Shown here one piece after another: positions 5,804-7,251 of a stretch of 7,251 nucleotides of DNA. Each line of letters starts with the position of its first letter. The first letter of the stretch is position 1. The DNA is taken from contig CAYXYS010000030.1 of NCBI GenBank assembly GCA_964469735.1, forward strand, positions 1 through 7,251. The letters run 5' to 3'. The stretch is from JACOYH01 sp964469735 (GTDB lineage: Bacteria > Patescibacteriota > Minisyncoccia > Minisyncoccales > MHMH01). A model generated the notes under the pieces. The model had not been told where the DNA came from and made no database searches. It saw only the letters and a program-made list of their open reading frames with translations. Position numbers and translations under genes: made by a program.

Positions 5804-6978
5804 CAACCAAGGTAAATCAAATTTCTGATGGGATGAAAGTTTTAATACCGGCCATGGAAAAAAGGAGCGCTTTGGCTGCAGCCAGATCCCTCGGCAGAAA
5901 GGGGATTGAGGTAATAGGCTCTTCTGAAAATAAAAGAAATCCCGGGTTCTTTTCCAAATATTGCGCTAAAAAGTATCTTTACCGTTCGCCCTGCTTGGAT
6001 GTTGCCGGATACATTGATGATATTTTTGAAATTATTAAAAAGGAAAAGCCCGATCTCTTTATGCCGGTCAACGAAGAAACCCTCCTTCCTTTATTAAAAA
6101 GAAGGGCTGATTTAGAAAAGATTATCGCCCTGCCTCTGTCCAACAATGAGGTTATGGAGAAGGTTTTAAATAAGAAAAGCGCTACCGAAATAGCTGAGAA
6201 CCTTAATATTCCTTGTCCGAAAAAGGCAGATAATTTAAGCCAGGCTAAATTTCCCTTAATCGCCAGACCGACAGTTTCAGCCAGAATTACGGATAACAGA
6301 GTTGTCTCGGAAAAGCTTTTTTACGTTAATTCCTTAAAAGAGGCGGAATCTATTGACGCCAGCCAGTACTTCTTTCAGGAATATTTTCCGGGAGGGGGTT
6401 ATGGATTTTACGCTCTTTTCGATAGCGGCAGACCCTTGGCTTATTTTATGATGAAAAGACTGCATGAGGTTCCTTTTACCGGCGGCCCAAGCTCCCTTAG
6501 GGAAAGTGTTTATGAAGAAAAGCTTAAAGAATACGGATTAAGGATTTTAAGCGAGCTGAAATGGCACGGTTTGGCCATGGTGGAATTTCGTAGGGATGAG
6601 AGAGACGGCAACTTTAAATTCATAGAAATTAATGGTAGACTGTGGGGCTCCCTGGCTTTATCGATTAATGCTGGAGTGGACTTCCCTTATTTGCTTTGCC
6701 AGATGGCCAAAGGGGAGAAAATTCAGGAAGTATTTGATTACAAGAAGGGGGTTAAGGGAAGGTGGCTGGCGGGAGACGCATCCTATTTGTTTAGCGTGCT
6801 TTTTAAGAAAAAAGTGGACAAGAGGCCTTCTCGCTTCAAGGCGTTAGTGAAATTCTTTAATTTTTTCCCGGAGAATATCTGTTATGATTATTTTGCAAAA
6901 GACGACTTAAAGCCCGCCTTCGCCAATCTTTGGCTTTCATTCCCCAAACTATTCAAAAAGATTATTTTATGGAGGTAA
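5800..6978 (+). CDS. ATP-grasp family ligase (carbamoyl-phosphate-synthase-like type)
   Basis: The 392-residue protein has the ATP-grasp order of domains. An N-terminal Rossmann-like preATP-grasp part covers about residues 13-110 (MKVLIPAMEKRSALAAARSL, then PDLFMPVNEET). A linker NKKSATEIAENLNIPCPK (124-141) supplies a likely nucleotide-binding lysine. The ATP-grasp core follows: FPLIARP (151-157), FFQEYFPGGGYG (191-202), KRLHEVPFTGGPSSLRES (219-236) and the metal-binding AMVEF (Glu262) and FIEINGR (Glu276, Asn278). The superfamily joins a carboxylate to an amine or thiol through an acyl phosphate. At residue 156, where most relatives have the lysine of 'vvKP', there is an arginine. The C-terminus ends in a hydrophobic-basic stretch (LWLSFPKLFKKIILWR). 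ATG 5800 is preferred because it gives the same ATGA overlap as its neighbours and has AAGAG 9 bases upstream; an in-frame ATG at 5833 would also keep the whole first strand. Confidence 0.87.
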   Translation: MTTKVNQISDGMKVLIPAMEKRSALAAARSLGRKGIEVIGSSENKRNPGFFSKYCAKKYLYRSPCLDVAGYIDDIFEIIKKEKPDLFMPVNEETLLPLLKRRADLEKIIALPLSNNEVMEKVLNKKSATEIAENLNIPCPKKADNLSQAKFPLIARPTVSARITDNRVVSEKLFYVNSLKEAESIDASQYFFQEYFPGGGYGFYALFDSGRPLAYFMMKRLHEVPFTGGPSSLRESVYEEKLKEYGLRILSELKWHGLAMVEFRRDERDGNFKFIEINGRLWGSLALSINAGVDFPYLLCQMAKGEKIQEVFDYKKGVKGRWLAGDASYLFSVLFKKKVDKRPSRFKALVKFFNFFPENICYDYFAKDDLKPAFANLWLSFPKLFKKIILWR

Positions 6979-7251
6979 AAGGCTTAATACATATCCATTC
7001 TAAATATTCCGACGGCGACCTTTCCTTGCCGGAGATAAAAGAAAAAGCCCAAAAATTAGGCGCCAAATTTGTTTTAATGGCCGACCATATGGAGTATTTT
7101 AAGTCACAGAAGGAGCTTAATGAAATGGTTGATGAATGCCGGAAGTTGTCAGACAATAATTTCCTCATAGTGCCCGGATTTGAGGTTTCCCCAAAGAGAA
7201 GCTATCACATTATCGTCTATAACGGCCGGAATTTTATCAATCACGACCCTG
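6969..7251 (+). CDS. PHP-domain metal-dependent phosphoesterase, 3' truncated by the window
   Basis: The visible 94 residues begin MEVKGLIHIHSKYSDGDLSL and hold the first PHP motifs: HIHSKYSDG (His8, His10, Asp15), MADHMEYF (Asp39, His40) and VPGFEVS (Glu70), followed by SYHIIVY. These are metal ligands of the polymerase-and-histidinol-phosphatase domain, which removes phosphate groups from small molecules or cuts phosphodiesters. Substrate is unknown; in this cluster a phosphorylated sugar or glycolipid is a guess. ATG 6969 overlaps the ATP-grasp stop (TAA 6976-6978) by 10 bases and has no purine-rich site upstream. A perfect GGAGG sits inside the overlap at 6971-6975, just after the ATG, so start is by re-initiation or an unusual downstream start. 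The first PHP motif comes so soon that any much later start would remove it. Confidence 0.85.
   Translation, partial: MEVKGLIHIHSKYSDGDLSLPEIKEKAQKLGAKFVLMADHMEYFKSQKELNEMVDECRKLSDNNFLIVPGFEVSPKRSYHIIVYNGRNFINHDP
6971..6975 (+). promoter_or_regulatory. GGAGG Shine-Dalgarno-like site inside a stop/start overlap
   Basis: This is the strongest Shine-Dalgarno-like sequence in the second half of the window, but it follows the only ATG before the PHP motif instead of preceding it. It might hold a terminating ribosome in place for re-initiation at ATG 6969, or be a by-product of the Trp-Arg and Glu-Val codons it sits in. No ATG, GTG or TTG lies 5-10 bases downstream in the PHP frame. Confidence 0.3.

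Noticed and set aside
6632..6847. 71-codon + strand frame inside the ATP-grasp gene
   Set aside because: It overlaps the conserved FIEINGRLWG region of the ATP-grasp protein in another frame and has no family-like motif.

Overview
The window is a compact stretch of a surface-glycan biosynthesis operon, all on the + strand, from an organism of moderately low GC (hand counts give about 40% over most of it). TGA acts as a normal stop in several ATGA stop/start overlaps, so recoded-TGA lineages are unlikely. The mix of genes (extended SDRs, NodB deacetylase, FemAB-like transferase, DegT aminotransferase, GT4, ATP-grasp, PHP), the tight packing and the weak Shine-Dalgarno signals would suit an uncultivated bacterium such as a Patescibacteria/CPR or Omnitrophota-like genome. 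No taxonomic marker is present, so this placement is low-confidence and an archaeal origin is not excluded.

Layout: bases 1-119 hold the C-terminal tail of one extended SDR (sugar-nucleotide epimerase/dehydratase type). A complete second SDR follows at 122-1096. Next comes the only real intergenic gap, 1097-1159, which lies inside a long inverted repeat (1085-1162). Then seven genes run with overlaps or gaps of a few bases: NodB-type polysaccharide deacetylase (1160-1900), FemAB/GNAT-like transferase (1869-2822), class I SAM methyltransferase (2819-3541), DegT/DnrJ/EryC1/StrS-type PLP aminotransferase (3546-4682), GT4 glycosyltransferase (4679-5803), ATP-grasp ligase (5800-6978) and the start of a PHP-domain protein (6969 to the window end). 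There are no RNA genes, mobile elements or CRISPR repeats, and no gene-free stretch above 300 bases.

How the genes may work together (inference): the SDRs and the aminotransferase make modified and amino nucleotide sugars, and the GT4 adds a sugar to a growing glycan. The deacetylase uncovers amines on N-acetyl sugars. The FemAB-like protein and the ATP-grasp ligase are both of types that form amide bonds, and the methyltransferase caps or modifies a group. Together this suggests a glycan or glycolipid whose amino sugars are acylated or aminoacylated.

The most striking non-coding feature is the 24-position stem that pairs the end and stop codon of the second SDR gene with the start codon of the deacetylase gene. 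The deacetylase start is the only one possible and has no Shine-Dalgarno sequence. The loop of the stem carries a near-perfect 15-base palindrome followed by a consensus TATAAT. This looks like a control point for everything downstream.
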